A stretch of 64,000 nt of DNA from Sambucus nigra (lineage: Eukaryota; Streptophyta; Magnoliopsida; Dipsacales; Adoxaceae): contig OX422208.1 in assembly GCA_949130495.1 (NCBI GenBank), positions 645,504,023-645,568,022 of the forward strand, read 5' to 3'. The position numbers were made by a program, and so were the translations under genes. Positions 21,053-32,770 of this stretch are shown here, in pieces. The notes under the pieces are model-generated. The model was not told where the DNA came from. It saw only the letters and a program-made list of their open reading frames with translations, and ran no database searches. The first letter of the stretch is position 1; every line of letters starts with the position of its first letter.

Positions 21053-22123
21053 TGAAAGGAGTACACTTGCGTTCAAATAAGAAATTATTTAATTAAACTT
21101 AGTTTTTATCAATTAAGTCCTAAACATGCATCTAGGTGTGATTGAAGATGATAAAATCAAGCACGAACATTCAAAAATACACATGTGAGGAAAAATCCCC
21201 CAAAGGGGAAAAACCTTTAATTTTCACTATAATATTGTAATATACGATTACAATGAAAATATAGTGACACAGAAATACCCACAGGCGTCGGTTCTGATGT
21301 CGGTGGCTGGAATCTCCCTCAGGAACTCCAGGTGAGCAACAATGAAGAAGAAAGACGGCTTCTCCACAAAGGTTGAACCAACACTAGGTTGTGTTCTTGG
21401 GTTAAAAAAAGGATTCACAAAGGTTTGACAATGATGTGTGAATCAAAACATGAATCTTGGGACTCAAAAATATGAAGACTAGATGTATTTGGACTCTCAA
21501 AAACGTCTCTCAAAGTCTTATAAAATAACTCCCCCGAAGTTGGCTTTTATAGGAAACCAAAAAGAGTTTCACGATTTTAAAACACTTGCCAGCGCCAGGT
21601 ACCTCGAACCGGTTCGAGTGTACCGTGAATCGGTTCTCCACGCGAACCGGTTTGGCCTTTGGTTCACAAAAATTCGCTGGAACTTGGGGCTTAAACACTT
21701 AGCATTTTTCCAAGGGTTTTTCTTGGAATTTTCTCCATTTTCAAAGGGCCATAACTTCTTCACCGTAGCTCGGATTGAGGTGTCGTTTCTTCCAGTATCT
21801 TCATTGCGGCGAGCTCTTCGACTTTCCATTTGATCGGACCTCCGGATGGTGGCTATAAAATTACCAAAATGCTCTTGAACTTCCATATCTTGCCTTCTTT
21901 CACTATTTTGACTTCTCTTGCGTACCACTTGCATTAAGTCCCTAAAATCGTGGAACGTGAAGTCATTGAGGTAGATGAGGGACACATGATGGAGATGATG
22001 AATGCTTGATTCCCAAAATTCGGATTTAGGCAATCGTGTGAGATTGTGTAGAGACGTGCCAAATATAGCGGCGTACGACATGCATAAATGCAATATTTTG
22101 GACATGATAGAAATGTCCTTACA
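21053..22123 (-). repeat. copia-2 3' LTR
   Basis: It pairs with 27737-28816. In element orientation it begins TGTAAGGACAT and ends in CTTTCA. A TATA-like TTTTATAAG (read on the - strand, 21517-21526) is the likely promoter. Upstream of it lies a perfect palindrome CGAACCGGTTCG (about 21608-21619) with a second CGAACCGG nearby. The most obvious difference from the other LTR is a few scattered substitutions. Confidence 0.92.
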
Positions 22124-22136
22124 AATCTCCCCCTAT
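22124..22136 (-). other. copia-2 polypurine tract
   Basis: On the - strand the sequence reads ATAGGGGGAGATT directly before the TG of the 3' LTR, the expected primer site for plus-strand DNA synthesis. Confidence 0.8.
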
Positions 22137-23604
22137 GTCTATGCCGGTACATACATAAAAAAGACGAATTATCAAATAACAAAATTGCCTATACAAAACT
22201 ACCCTCCCATGAACCCAAAACTGGAAAGGTACAAATGAATAAGTCTTTATTGTTTGATCTTGCTTTTCTCATCAAGGTGTGCATTTCAGAGAACATCAAT
22301 GTAGTACCTACACACATGAGATAAAGCAAATATCAAGTGACGTATCGAGTTTGAAATGAGATAAACATAGATACAAACTTAAAACAAATCTCAACATCTC
22401 AAAAACTCCCCCATAATATGATAATTCTTCTCCCCCCTTTTATTATGTCCCCAAATAGACAGATAAGATAAGCAAAAATAAATGCAAATGGAGAATGTCA
22501 CAAGGTAAAAAAACTTCTATTTTTGAATTTTTCAAAATTTTTCACACAAAATATACAAACAAAGAAACATACCATGAACGAACACAAAACAACCAAGTCG
22601 ATGATAGCGTAAATGTATGGGCGTGATAAAATCCAATAGGAAAATCAATGCATACAAACATGACATATGTGTACGATGAATATCAGATACTCCTAACGAA
22701 TGAACTCAAAATCTTCCTTAGGTGTAAAAAAAATGGAAATATGAGACACTGACTCAATCAAATCAACAAATCAAAGCTCAAAGTGATTTCCCCACCAATA
22801 ACGTCCAAAACGATTTCATGCTTTTTCAAGACTTTCAAGGAAGTGCAAACCCGTTTAAAATCTCCAATCAAACTCCCTCAGAATTATATTTTGAATAGAG
22901 GTGATCTAAATTCTTAAACTTTGGAGAATTGATGGTGAAACCTAAATGGCCCATATTTGGCATGAATTGCTTGTTATTGTCTTTAAATTTTTCGGGCTCT
23001 TTTAACCTCTTTGGACCCCGGATAATAAAATTCCTCCATTTTTAGGTCCGATTTAATGGTGGCTTAGTATTCGCAAAGGCTAAATGAACCTTTCGCAGCC
23101 CTTCCCCATTTTCAAATAAACACACAGTCTCACCAAATGGTTTTAACATGAATTCCAATCTTGTCAGGTTTTATCGCATATTGTACATTGTATAGACAAA
23201 ATTGATATGGAAACACTCAAGCCAATATGTGATAGACAAGTGAAATAATCAAACATAGCCGTGCATGTGTTTAATAAAGGAGATAGGAGTCAAACATGTA
23301 GAAAGATATCACTAATCACATCTCAAAGACTCCAAACAAAGTAAAACACATGGATGAAATGATGTAGCATCTCAAATCTCTATCAAACAGTCAAATGGAT
23401 AATGGAAGTGAATTTATGACCCGGCTATCTTAAATGCTCATCCATAATAGGTGCAAATAAAAAAAAAACTTTTTGTACTTTTCTAAAAAAATTTAAAAAA
23501 GAAAATCTTTTTGTATTTTCAAAACAAATAAAAAGCAAAAAAATACAAATGATATTATCTAGCAATAGGAAGCATATGATGTGAGCATGACAAAGCATCA
23601 TATC
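22137..23604. other. copia-2 region between pol and the 3' LTR, no intact gene
   Basis: This 1.5-kb AT-rich stretch lies where SIRE-type elements often carry an env-like frame. I see no intact frame. One block (22995-23108) is strikingly similar to 46405-46498 in copia-3 and is treated as a finding. Elsewhere only weak similarity between the two elements remains. Confidence 0.6.
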
Positions 23605-24201
23605 CTAGACATGAACCAACCCCTCAGTCAACTGTGAAAACCCCAAAGACTTCCTAAGACTCTCAAATCTAAGGGCATCTAAAGGCTTCGTGAAAATATC
23701 GGCTAATTGATGGTCGGTGGGTATGAAACTCAGGGATACGACTTTCTCCTCAACTAATTGACGTATAAAGTGCTCGCGTATCCTGATGTGCTTTATGCAC
23801 GAATGCTGGACTAGATTACGGAATATTTATATCACGCTCGTGTTATCTTAGGAAATGGTCATGGTGTCCTAAGAAATCTCATAATCCTCTGGCATCTGCT
23901 TCATCCATAAAAGTTGCGAGCAATAACTCCCGGCGGCGATGTACTCAACCTCCGCAGTGGATAAAGAGATGGATTTTTGCTTCTTGTTCAGCCAGGAGAC
24001 AAGAGCATAACCAAAATAGAAACACCCACCAGAAGTTCTCCTACAACCATCTACATCCCCGACCCAATCGACATCCGAATAGGCAGACAAACAGTCATTG
24101 GTATCAAAGGAATACCAAATACCATATGAGAGAGTCCCACTCACGTATTTGATAATACGTTTTAGAGCGAGTAAGTGTGAATCTTTCGGGGATGCCTGAT
24201 A
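23605..24201 (-). pseudogene. copia-2 RNase H
   Basis: The frame at 23869-24144 shows SAYSDVDWVGDVDGCRRTSG, WLNKKQKSISLSTAEVEYIA and LLWMKQM, the standard copia RNase H with its Asp and Glu residues. It is separated from the RT frame by a single stop near 24196-24201, and further stops occur below 23869. The end of the polyprotein (KHIRIREHFIR and the LRKSLGF segment) is still readable down to about 23605. RNase H removes the RNA template during reverse transcription. Confidence 0.88.
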
Positions 24202-25380
24202 TCACGCACAGACTCCAACACTAAAGGCTATGTCAGGATGATTGGCAGTTAAGTAGAGAAGACTACTTATCATACTCCGATACAAGGTTTGCTCTAAGTC
24301 CTTACCTGAAGTGTCCTTACTAAGCTTGATAGAAGTACTCATAGGTGTAAGTGCATGCTTAGCGGAGTCTAAGCCAAATTTCTTCACTAGGTCTCTAGCA
24401 TACTTGGATTGGGAGATGAACATCCCATCCTCTAACTGACGAACCTGGAGACCAAGGAAGGACGCAAGCTCACTTACCATGCTCATCTCAAACTCACTTT
24501 TCATCTCCTCCTCAAAGCGGAGATCATGCTGGGAGCACGTGGATCGAAAGACTATGTCATCCACATATACCTAGGCAATCAAAATAGCTCCGTTATCTCT
24601 CCCGATGAACAACGTCATATCAACTCTCCCTCTCTTGAATCCACGGGCTAAGAGATAGGAAGTAAGCCTCTCACACCAAGCACAGGGTGCTTGCTTCAAA
24701 CCATACAAGGCTTTTCTCAGATAATAGACGTGTTCTGGATACTTAGGGTCTTCAAACCCTTTTGGTTGTTCCACGTAAAGCTCCTCCTGAAGAATGCCAT
24801 TTAGAAAGGCACTCTTGACATCCATCTGATATAATTTGAAGCGCAGATAACATGCGATGGAGAGTAGTAAGCGGACGGACTCAAGCCTCGCAACAGGAGC
24901 GAATGTCTCCCCAAAGTCTACACCCTCTATCTGTGTGTAGCCTTGAGCAACCAACCTAGATTTATTTCTGATTATGGTACCATTTTCATCCATTTTATTC
25001 TTAAAAATCCACCTGGTACCTATCATATTAGTCTCACTAGGTCGGGGGACTAGTTCCCAAATATTGTTCTTTTTAAACTGAAGCAACTCATCCTGCATAG
25101 AAGATATCCAGTGGTCATCCTTGAGTGCTTTTTTGTGATTCTTGGGCTTGACTTTGGACGTGTAGAAAAAGTGGCTAACGACGTTCTCTAGCTGAGCACG
25201 AGTCTTGACTCCAAGAGTGGGATCGCCTACAATGGAGGCTGAGTCATGACTCTTGCGAACCCAAGTAGGTGTGTCCCCTAACACAGAAGTAGGGTCCAGA
25301 GAGTGTGGGTGAGGGACAAGTAAATCACTGCCAGAAAAGTCCTCATCCTCACACTGAAGGTTAGGATCAATAACTATCAA
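24202..25380 (-). pseudogene. copia-2 reverse transcriptase, one stop in the catalytic region
   Basis: The frame 25380-24571 carries DHWISSMQDELLQFKKNNIW, TRWIFKNKMDENG, VDFGETFAPVARLESVR and YQMDVKSAFLNGIL, all hallmarks of copia RT. A TAG at 24571-24573 interrupts it three codons before the catalytic VDD (24556-24564). The same frame then runs on to 24202 through FEMSMVSELASFLG and ALTPMSTS. One stop is therefore the main lesion in an otherwise full-length RT. Confidence 0.92.
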
Positions 25381-25524
25381 AGGTTCATCATCTTACACGG
25401 TGACGTTTATTCACTCCATAACCTTAGATTTCTTCAGGTTAAAGACCCGGTACGCTCTACTATTCGATGAATATCCTAATAATATTCCCTCGTCGCTCCG
25501 GGAGCCAAACTTTCCTAATTTCTC

Positions 25525-26331
25525 TCAATCCTGTAGGATATAGCATTTACTCCCAAAAACACGAAAATATGCAAGGTTGGGTTTCTTGCCAGTCCACAAT
25601 TCATAAGGCATCTTAAGTGTGTGTGGACGCAGGTAAACCCTATTCATTGTGTGGCATGAAGTATACACTGCCTCTGCCCAAAATATCCTAGAAACTCTAT
25701 GACCTAGAAGCATAGATCTAGCCATTTCCTGGATCGTCCTATTCTTTCTCTCAACAATCCCATTTTGCTGAGGAGTCTTCACTGCCGAAAACTCATGTTT
25801 GATCCTAAGGCTATCACAGTAAAGATCTACCTTTGCTTCCTTAAATTCTGTGCCGTTGTCACTACGTATTCTGTTAATAGTGAATCTGTGTTGGTTTTGT
25901 AGAAAATGACACTTGGTCATTAAAAAATCTACAGCATCGGATTTCTCCCTCAGAAAACCTACAATCGAATATCTGGAGAAATCATCTACCATCACGAGGA
26001 TATACCTCTTACCACCCAGACTCTCTGTACGAGTAGGACGCATAAGATCCATGTGAATCAGCTCAAGTACACGGGAGGTGGTAATGGAATGCAACTTCCT
26101 ATGGGGGCTCCAAATTTGCTTTCCCAACTGACAGGGTCCACAAACCGTGGAAGTTGTCTTTCCACGTGATGGTAAGCCACATACCAGGTCCTGTTTAGCT
26201 AAACGTGTCAAATCTCTAACGTTTATGTGACCTAGACATTGGTGCCATAGATCCATAGGAGTGATCATGGCGCTGTTGCAGACAAGTGAGGATGTGGGCT
26301 TAGTCCCATAACAATTATCCTCTGTCCTCAC
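25525..26331 (-). pseudogene. copia-2 integrase, open domain of a dead element
   Basis: This open frame of 268 codons carries the zinc-binding part (WHQCLGHINVRDL, then CGPCQLGK) and the catalytic core with Asp in HMDLM, Asp in RSDNGTEF and Glu in GIVERKNRT. It ends in the GKKPNLAYFRVFGSKCY motif typical of copia integrases. All three catalytic residues are present. The joints to the RT (25381-25524) and protease frames contain stops, so no complete polyprotein is made. Integrase inserts the cDNA in the nucleus. Confidence 0.93.
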
Positions 26332-26501
26332 CCCTCACATTAAAAGTTATTGGCTTGATTATATACATTACACGTGTCCCGATCAAACTTTATGGCAAAG
26401 TCAGCATCGCACAACTGGCTAATGCTGAAAAGGTTTTCTTTCAAACCTTTGATGTATAAAACATTTTTTATCTTAGGAAATCCTAGTAACACTACTGTAC
26501 C

Positions 26502-27644
26502 TCATCCTACAATTCTAGACTTGCTCCCATCTCCAAAGGTGACTCTACCATCCTTATAATCCTCAAGGTAGGTAAAGAATGAGGCATCACCTGTCAAATG
26601 TCTGGAGCACCCACTATCAAAATACCACTGTGATATATTATGTGCTTTGAGAGCGACATGAACAACAAGGGCTTTCTTATCTTTTTTAGGTATCCAAGAA
26701 GTGGTAACCTTTTGTTTACCCTTGTTGTTGTTGGTTTTAGCCGGGATGTGAGAAGCATTCACAGATGACAAAGATATCCGTCGGAATTCCTCCATCAAAC
26801 TCTGTGATGTGGAAGCTAAAAACTCAACATGCTCTCTCAGACTGGCAAAATCATCAATATGATGTGGTGGAGCATTAGTACGTCGTGTCCGACCCAAACT
26901 ATAGAAAAACTCCCTGAGGTGGCCTTTTCTTTTGCAATACGTACAAGAGAACTCAGTCTTAGACGGACCTTGGTTTGCTTTTCTTGGTCGAACTCTTCTA
27001 CGTGGTTTTTGATGATGGCCATAAGGAGTCATAGTAAACTCATGAATAGGTCCAGGTGCAATTTGGGACATGGAGGCACCATCATAACATATTCCCTACC
27101 TATCACCAAAACCTAAAGCGGGACCGGGGAGCATCTTTCCCATCTTCCCGAATCTGTCCTCGATTTGAACCTTGACTTCCCGTGCTCTCTCAAGATCGTG
27201 AGTAAGCTAGGCTACAAGAGCTTCAAGTTTCTTTCGTGTCTCCAGGTAGGAATGGAGCTCACTCATAAGACTAGCCACTTGTTTAGTCAAGTCCCCTCTC
27301 TCTTTCTCAAAATAACTCTATTTCTCTCCAAACAGTTTCTCTCTCTCTCTCTCTCTAAACAAACTCTCTTTCTCAACACAGGCACACTCTCTCTCTCTCT
27401 CTCAAAGTGGTGCAGGTGGAGGATTCTCTCTCTCTCTCACTTCTTCTAAATCTTCTTCAGTCCATGTAGTGTCAGGTTTTAAACTAGTCACGTTATTAAC
27501 AGTGACGGAGGGAGGTGTCCACCCTCTTTCAACCAAAATCTAGACATGTTCATCAACGGATTTTAAAGCAGATTTCATGCAGGCTTTCCAGTATGCATAG
27601 TTTGTCCCGTAAAAAACTGGCATTTTATTATATAACTTCTCCAT
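26502..27644 (-). pseudogene. copia-2 gag and protease, gag core deleted
   Basis: The likely start is at 27644 (MEKLYNKMPVFYGTNYAYWK). The N-terminal Gag motif NYAYWKACMKSALKS is followed by a stop and GWTPPSV. Then, at about 27310-27440, a GAGAGA-rich stretch replaces what should be the central Gag domain. After that a coiled-coil-like part leads into the frame 27071-26502. That frame has a zinc knuckle CTYCKRKGHLREFF, whose last Cys is replaced by Phe, and the protease active site YFDSGCSRHLTG. The deletion and the altered knuckle make Gag non-functional. Confidence 0.85.
27310..27442. repeat. (CT/GA)n microsatellite inside copia-2 gag
   Basis: Several CTCTCTC runs are separated by short unique pieces, equal to GAGAGA on the coding strand. 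They stand at the place where the Gag core is missing, so repeat expansion or repair at the deletion point is likely. Confidence 0.85.
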
Positions 27645-27720
27645 CAAAAATCAATTTTTTTCATAAAATTGATATCTTAGAAAAATTTTACGAAAAATTA
27701 CACGATAAAGTTGTGTAATT

Positions 27721-27733
27721 GGATCTGATACCA
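27721..27733 (-). other. copia-2 primer binding site (tRNA-iMet type)
   Basis: On the - strand the sequence reads TGGTATCAGATCC, three bases inside the 5' LTR. It matches the initiator-methionine tRNA 3' end used by most plant copia elements, except for a change at the end of the motif. Confidence 0.88.
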
Positions 27734-27736
27734 ATT

Positions 27737-28816
27737 TGAAAGGAGTACGCTTGCGTTCAAATAAAGAAAATATTTAATTAAACTCAGTTTTTATTAATTA
27801 AGTCCTAAACATGCATCTAGGTGTGATTGAAGATGATAAAATCAAGCAAGAACATTCAAACACACACATGTCAGGAAAAATCCCCCAAAGGGGCAAAACC
27901 TTTTATTTTCACTATAATATTGTAATATATGGTTACACGGATTACAATAAAAATACAGTGACATAGAAATACCCGCAGGCATCGGTTCTGATGTCGGCGG
28001 CTAGAATCTCCCTCAGAAACTCCAGGTGAGCAGCAATGAAGAAGAAAGACGACTTCTCCACAAAGGTTGAACAAACACAAGGTTGTGTTGTTGGGTTAAA
28101 AAAAGGATTCACAAAGGTTTGGCAAGGATGTGTGAATCAAAACATGAGTCTTGGTACTAAAAAATATGAAGAGTAGATGTATTTGGACTCTCAAAAATAT
28201 CTCTCAAAGTCTTATAAAATAACTCCCCCGAAGTTGGCTTTTATAGGAAACCAAAAAGAGTTTCACGATTTTAAAACACTTGCTAGCGTCAGGTACCTCG
28301 AACCGCTTCGGGTGTACCACGAACCGGTTCCCCCCCGAACCGGTTTGGCCTTTGGTTCGCAAAAAATCGCTGGAACTTGGGGCTTAAACACTTAGCATTT
28401 TTCCAAGGGTTTTTCTTGGAATTTTCTCCATTTTCAAAGGGCCATAACTTCTTCACCGTAATTCCGATTGAGGTGTCGTTTATTCCAGTATCTTCATTGC
28501 GGAGAGCTTTTTGACTTTTCATTTGATCAAACCTCCGGATGGTGGCTGTAAAATTACCGAAATGCCCTTGAACTTCCATATCTTGCCTTATTTTACTGTT
28601 TCGACTTCTCTTGCGTTCCACTTGCATTAAGTCCCTAAAATCTTGGAACATGAAGTCGTTGAGATAGATGAGGGACACATAATAGAGATGATGAATGCTT
28701 GATTCCTGAAATTCGAATTGAGGCCTTCGTGTGAGTTCGTGTAGAGACGTGCCAAATGTAGCGATGTATGAAATACATAAATGTAATATTTTAGACATGA
28801 TAAAAATGTCCTTAAG
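27737..28816 (-). repeat. copia-2 5' LTR
   Basis: It pairs with 21053-22123. The outer end reads CTTAAGG in element orientation instead of TGTAAGG, so the terminal dinucleotide has been lost by mutation. It contains the TATA-like element at about 28209-28222 and the CGAACCGGTTC block at about 28321-28332. The neighbouring palindrome half is changed to CGAACCGCTTCG (28300-28311), which breaks its symmetry. Confidence 0.92.
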
Positions 28817-28821
28817 TAGCA

Positions 28822-30186
28822 TAAAAAAGGAGAGAGAAATGACGTCAGACCTAATAGTGTTCAAGATGTACTACCTCCAGAGAACTTTCCGCAGTTGAAA
28901 TGATGGGCAGAGGAACCTCGAGCCGGGATGATAGTTTAGAAGAAGCTGGGGAAGCTTTCACTGGTTGAGAAGAAATTCCCACAGTTTCAACAGAATCACC
29001 CCTTGCAGCAGCATCCTTTGCACGGTTAGAGGACAAATGACAAATGTGAGTAAGCCCGATCATGGGGGAATGGGAAGGAGTTACACCGGTCTAAGAGAAA
29101 CCTATACGTCCCCCCATTAAAGGACTCACAGGGGGGGCTAGGCCTTTCTTCTTCATCTTTCTGCACCAAAGTTGTTAAGAGTTCGATAGATGCAGTTTGT
29201 TATTAAAAAATTGAAAAAAAACACATGTATACCTTTGACCCAGAGGGAGAATGGGATGATATCACCATTGGCGAGGAAGGAGGGGAAGGAGCAGAAAGAG
29301 CTGGGGAGAGATGTACATTAGGAGCCCGTTTCTTCTGGGAATTAGTACCTTGAGTCTTTTTCCTCGCACCAGTAGCACCCACACTTGGAGGAACATTTGA
29401 GATATTATTTCGCTTTGACCCTCCGTCAGAAGGATCTACTAAGATAGTGGGGAAAGTAGCAGTAGGAGGAACGGGGGGAGCATGTCATCAAAACTCAAAA
29501 TTTATGCGCTCCACCTCAGCTTGAATTTTCTTCCTCAACTCCTCACTCACTTCGGCAGACATAGGAGGAGGAACAAAGGCAATCGGGAATGCCTCCAAGG
29601 GAGATTGAGACTGAGGTTGGGACTTAGACTTTGAGGAAGCCCCCTATTGGACCTCCTAGTTTTTTTTTACTGATAGATGGGAAGGTCCTTTGCCAGAAGC
29701 TGCTTCGGTTAGAACCCCTTCACCAGAAACACCTTCAGAAGGAGCAGTCTGTTTGGGTGTTGGGGCTTTATTGGGCTTTGGAGTAGCAACAAGAATAATG
29801 GATTAGTATGGAGGAAGCTCTGTGGGAGGTTCCTTGGGAGTTTTGCTCAAAGGGAACTCCCTTCGCAGAATGGAATTACCTTTCAAACCCAGTTCATGTG
29901 AAGAAAATGAGAGCGCTGGGGGATATACAGGAGGCTCCTCAATAAATTCAAAGATTTGGGCTAGTTGATTTGGTCAATACTTTATGGCAAATAAATAAGT
30001 CACATCTCCTTACTTGGAGATACTGGGGATCGTGACTCTGTCAAACATTATGGAGCTCACCCCCACGCAACAATGTAAGTGAAGAAAGAATAAGCCTCAT
30101 TGAACGTGACCTTGGGATTGTTTAGCTGGAAAATAGGGAAAGTATCCCCTTGGTCAAAATCAAATTAATGGGCACACCGATGGGGG
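28822..30186 (-). pseudogene. Antisense PMD gene of gypsy-1: disordered middle part
   Basis: On the - strand this region is largely open in pieces. It is rich in Ser, Pro, Thr, Lys and Glu, for example the 70-codon frame at 28851-29063 and readings such as SKTPKEPPTELPPY at about 29800-29860. It continues the PMD frame at 30187-31062 and precedes the copia-2 insertion. No domain is seen. Long disordered tails after the PMD are usual for such genes, but frame changes show that this one is decayed. Confidence 0.5.
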
Positions 30187-31329
30187 TTATAATGTTCGCA
30201 TGTGTACCTCCACTCGGTGTAGGATGGTAAGTAACTTGGAGAGAATTAAAGAACAATAGCAAGCGAAGGGTCTTTTTCCATAAGGTCCACAGTTTTTGGT
30301 TGGTTGGACCACCCTTAGTTCAATCCTAAAAAAATCACAAGCATGGAGGAAAACTTCCTCTCCATAGGGCCGCATCATAAAATGGTCCCATTTGTTAATA
30401 ACAGAGACTAACTCCTTTCGACTTTGCCTCTTATGATAAACGTAAGAACAAGGAGGAAGATTTGTTTTTACCAAAGGAAGACGGTTGGTTTTAGCTGCTA
30501 TATCAGGGAAATGGGCATAGAGGAAGCCCATCAAAAGTACACAGTCAGCAAAGTTATCCAGGTTATAATGACCAAAAGACTGTTCCATGTCAAGGTGGGT
30601 TCTATCAAGCCATGTATATATTGATCCCAAGGCAATTGAAGCCAGAGGAAGCTTGATACCTCGGGCCAAATGAAGGGATATATTGATGAGGTCCCTTTGG
30701 GGTTGGTCGTTAGGTTTCCACGATAAAAGGAAGCGAAAGAGAGTGATAAGGATGTAAACCGGTAGTTCTAATGATGTATCTTGATCAGGGATAGCCTCAG
30801 AAGAGCTATCCTTAGAAGGATCTCAGAAGAAATAGTTGATGAGGGGAGTGAAGGTGGCTTTGTTTGAAGAACTTGTGCACCTTCGGCATATACGGTCCAA
30901 CTCTGAACGGTCAGCAGCCTCTTGGGCATCCAAAGATTCATCAGAATAGGGCTCATGGCCTGTGGCCTTAAGGCCGAGAATTTCACAAATGTCTTCCAAT
31001 GTTACTGTGAGCTCACCCCATGCAGCAATGAAAGTGTGAGTGGTAACGTTCCAGCGAGACACCAGGATGGGGAGGGAAACATTATTCTTTGATAGAGTAA
31101 ATTCACCGAACCACTTGTCCCGATAAAGCTAATTTTTGTGAGGGTGGAAGCGTGGGAACTCTACATGTGAGCATTTCAGGTAGCAAAGTGAGAAGGAGAA
31201 CCCCTAGGCCCTTTAAATTCAATATGGGACCATGGGATTTCCCCTCGCTCAAAGCGAAATCGAAGAGTCCCCTCTGGGGGGAGAAAACCCTAATCAGTAA
31301 CATTTTCATCCTCATCACCAAGTACCATG
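30187..31329 (-). pseudogene. Antisense PMD gene of gypsy-1: plant mobile domain
   Basis: The core is in two frames. The first (31062-30823) has SRWNVTTHTFIAAWGELTVT and LEDICEILGLKATG, the classic start of the aminotransferase-like plant mobile domain (PF10536). The second (30669-30187) has LPLASIALGSIYTWLDRTHL, then DCVLLMGFLYAHFPDIA and a C-terminal part with WDHFMMRPY. The stretch between them reads on in a shifted frame. PMD proteins (MAIL/MAIN family in hosts) help silence or stabilise the genome. Retroelements and MULEs are known to carry versions of the domain. Its role in the element is unknown. Frameshifts make this copy a pseudogene. Confidence 0.85.
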
Positions 31330-32770
31330 TGATGAGTGCATTATTTTGTATATTTTATACCCAAATTTATACTTTGTTAGTCCCATTTTAGTGTATTTAA
31401 TAAGTTCTTAGGATTATTTTGTTAAAAAGAGGAAAAAATGCGAGAATGATTGAATTCATATTGAAAATGGTAATTTTAACTCAAAAATGGGCACTTCGAT
31501 AATTTTATAATATTCTTGTGCTAATTTGTGAAAAAAGTTGCCTAGTGAAATTTTTGCAGATAATGATGGAATTTGGTGCAAATTGATGATCAATTCAAAA
31601 AAAGCGCGAAAAAGCTGATTTTTACGGTCGTTCGAAAAAATGCTGTTTTTACACTTGTGAAATTTTAAAAAAGCCGGAAATAAACTCGGCATGCGTGTTC
31701 AACAAGAAAATATAAGAGTTTTCGAGTGGGGGGAAATTCCGTCCCTTATCACGATCCAAAGATTAAAGAGGTGGAGAGATAGCTACCAACACTATTCGGC
31801 CAATCAGAAAGAGTCCCACCACAACTCAAATACCTCACCACTTGTCCTATAAAAAGGACCCTTGGGCTCATAATTTCAGAGACAATTGAAGACAATTAGA
31901 GAGGACTTTCGTGGAGGATTTCGGGGAGCGACTTTGAGTGATTGTAATCAATTTGAGGGCCAAGTTTTTATCATTTTTTTAGAGGATTCAAGATTGTTGT
32001 GAGAGAACTATTTGTAAGTTTGGTTTATTAATGAAGATATCTACTCATTCTTGCAATTTCTCTTTCATTATGGTAGCTTGATTCTTATATTAGGAGTAGG
32101 GTGAAGTTTATCATAGTTAACTAATATTGTCACGTTAATTTTATCGTTGTTTATTCCCTACTTGTTTTAATTGTTATTAAAGATTCGGTATTCATTTTAA
32201 AGCGACACGAGAGTGTGTTTTAGAACCTTCAAGATTGTTTTGTCAAATCATGTTTTGAGATTTAAAAATAGTAATTTTTGATGGATTATGCTTGCACTTT
32301 GATTATTTTGATAGTCCATGCTTAAATACATTTGCGAATTTTAAAACTAGGATTTTCTAAGGGAATAGGGATTTTAGCCGTCTATTAGAGACGTTAAAAA
32401 TATTTTGATCATAACCGTCATATTTTCCGAATTAAACACGGCGAGAGTCAGTTTAATTTGAGTTATAAAAAGGGAATGGCAACATTAAATTAGTGTGCAA
32501 TATTAGTTACGTGATAAATGGACCCCGAATCCTAATTATTTCCTAATTGTTTACAAATCTCTTGCGTTACTCTCATTTATCGTAGTTGCTTTTATTTTGT
32601 ATAATTTATAATTATTCTCTACCCCATTTGATCTAGTTGGACAGTTGTAATTCTTTTAATAATTAAAATTGACAAATCCTCGTGGGTTCGACCCGTACTT
32701 ACACTCGCTATTCTATAATAGCCCGTGCACTTGCGGTATTTTATAAATTGACAACAAGTTTTTGGCATCA
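31330..32770 (+). mobile_element. Lone LTR, Athila-like, inserted in the antisense PMD gene
   Basis: It begins TGATGAGTGC and ends GGCATCA, giving a 5-bp inverted end TGATG/CATCA. The right end contains 'caacaagtttttggc', close to the LTR/primer-site joint of Athila-type elements. A few internal bases may therefore be present and the true LTR may stop at about 32755. A strong TATA box lies at 31847-31857. No coding sequence follows. The flanking 5 bp (ACCAT or TACCA against TACTT) do not match well, so the target duplication is unproven. The PMD gene reads into it from both sides. Confidence 0.7.
31847..31857 (+). promoter_or_regulatory. TATA box of the lone LTR
   Basis: CTATAAAAAGG sits in the middle of the LTR after a CCAAT-like 'ggccaatcag' (31798-31807), the usual spacing for an LTR promoter. 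The start of transcription would be about 30 bases downstream. It points against the PMD gene. Confidence 0.65.

Larger units (their letters stand above)
21053..28816 (-). mobile_element. copia-2: SIRE/Maximus-like Ty1/copia element, 7.8 kb
   Basis: It has two LTRs of about 1.07-1.08 kb, a tRNA-iMet primer site, a purine tract and the copia domain order protease, integrase, RT, RNase H, all on the - strand. The flanks are CAGCA (21048-21052) and TAGCA (28817-28821), a 5-bp duplication with one change. It lies inside the antisense PMD gene of gypsy-1. The wording of the zinc knuckle, of the protease (YFDSGCSRHLTG) and the iMet site fit the SIRE/Maximus lineage. Only a few stops interrupt pol, so it is fairly young, though not functional as it stands. 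Confidence 0.93.
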
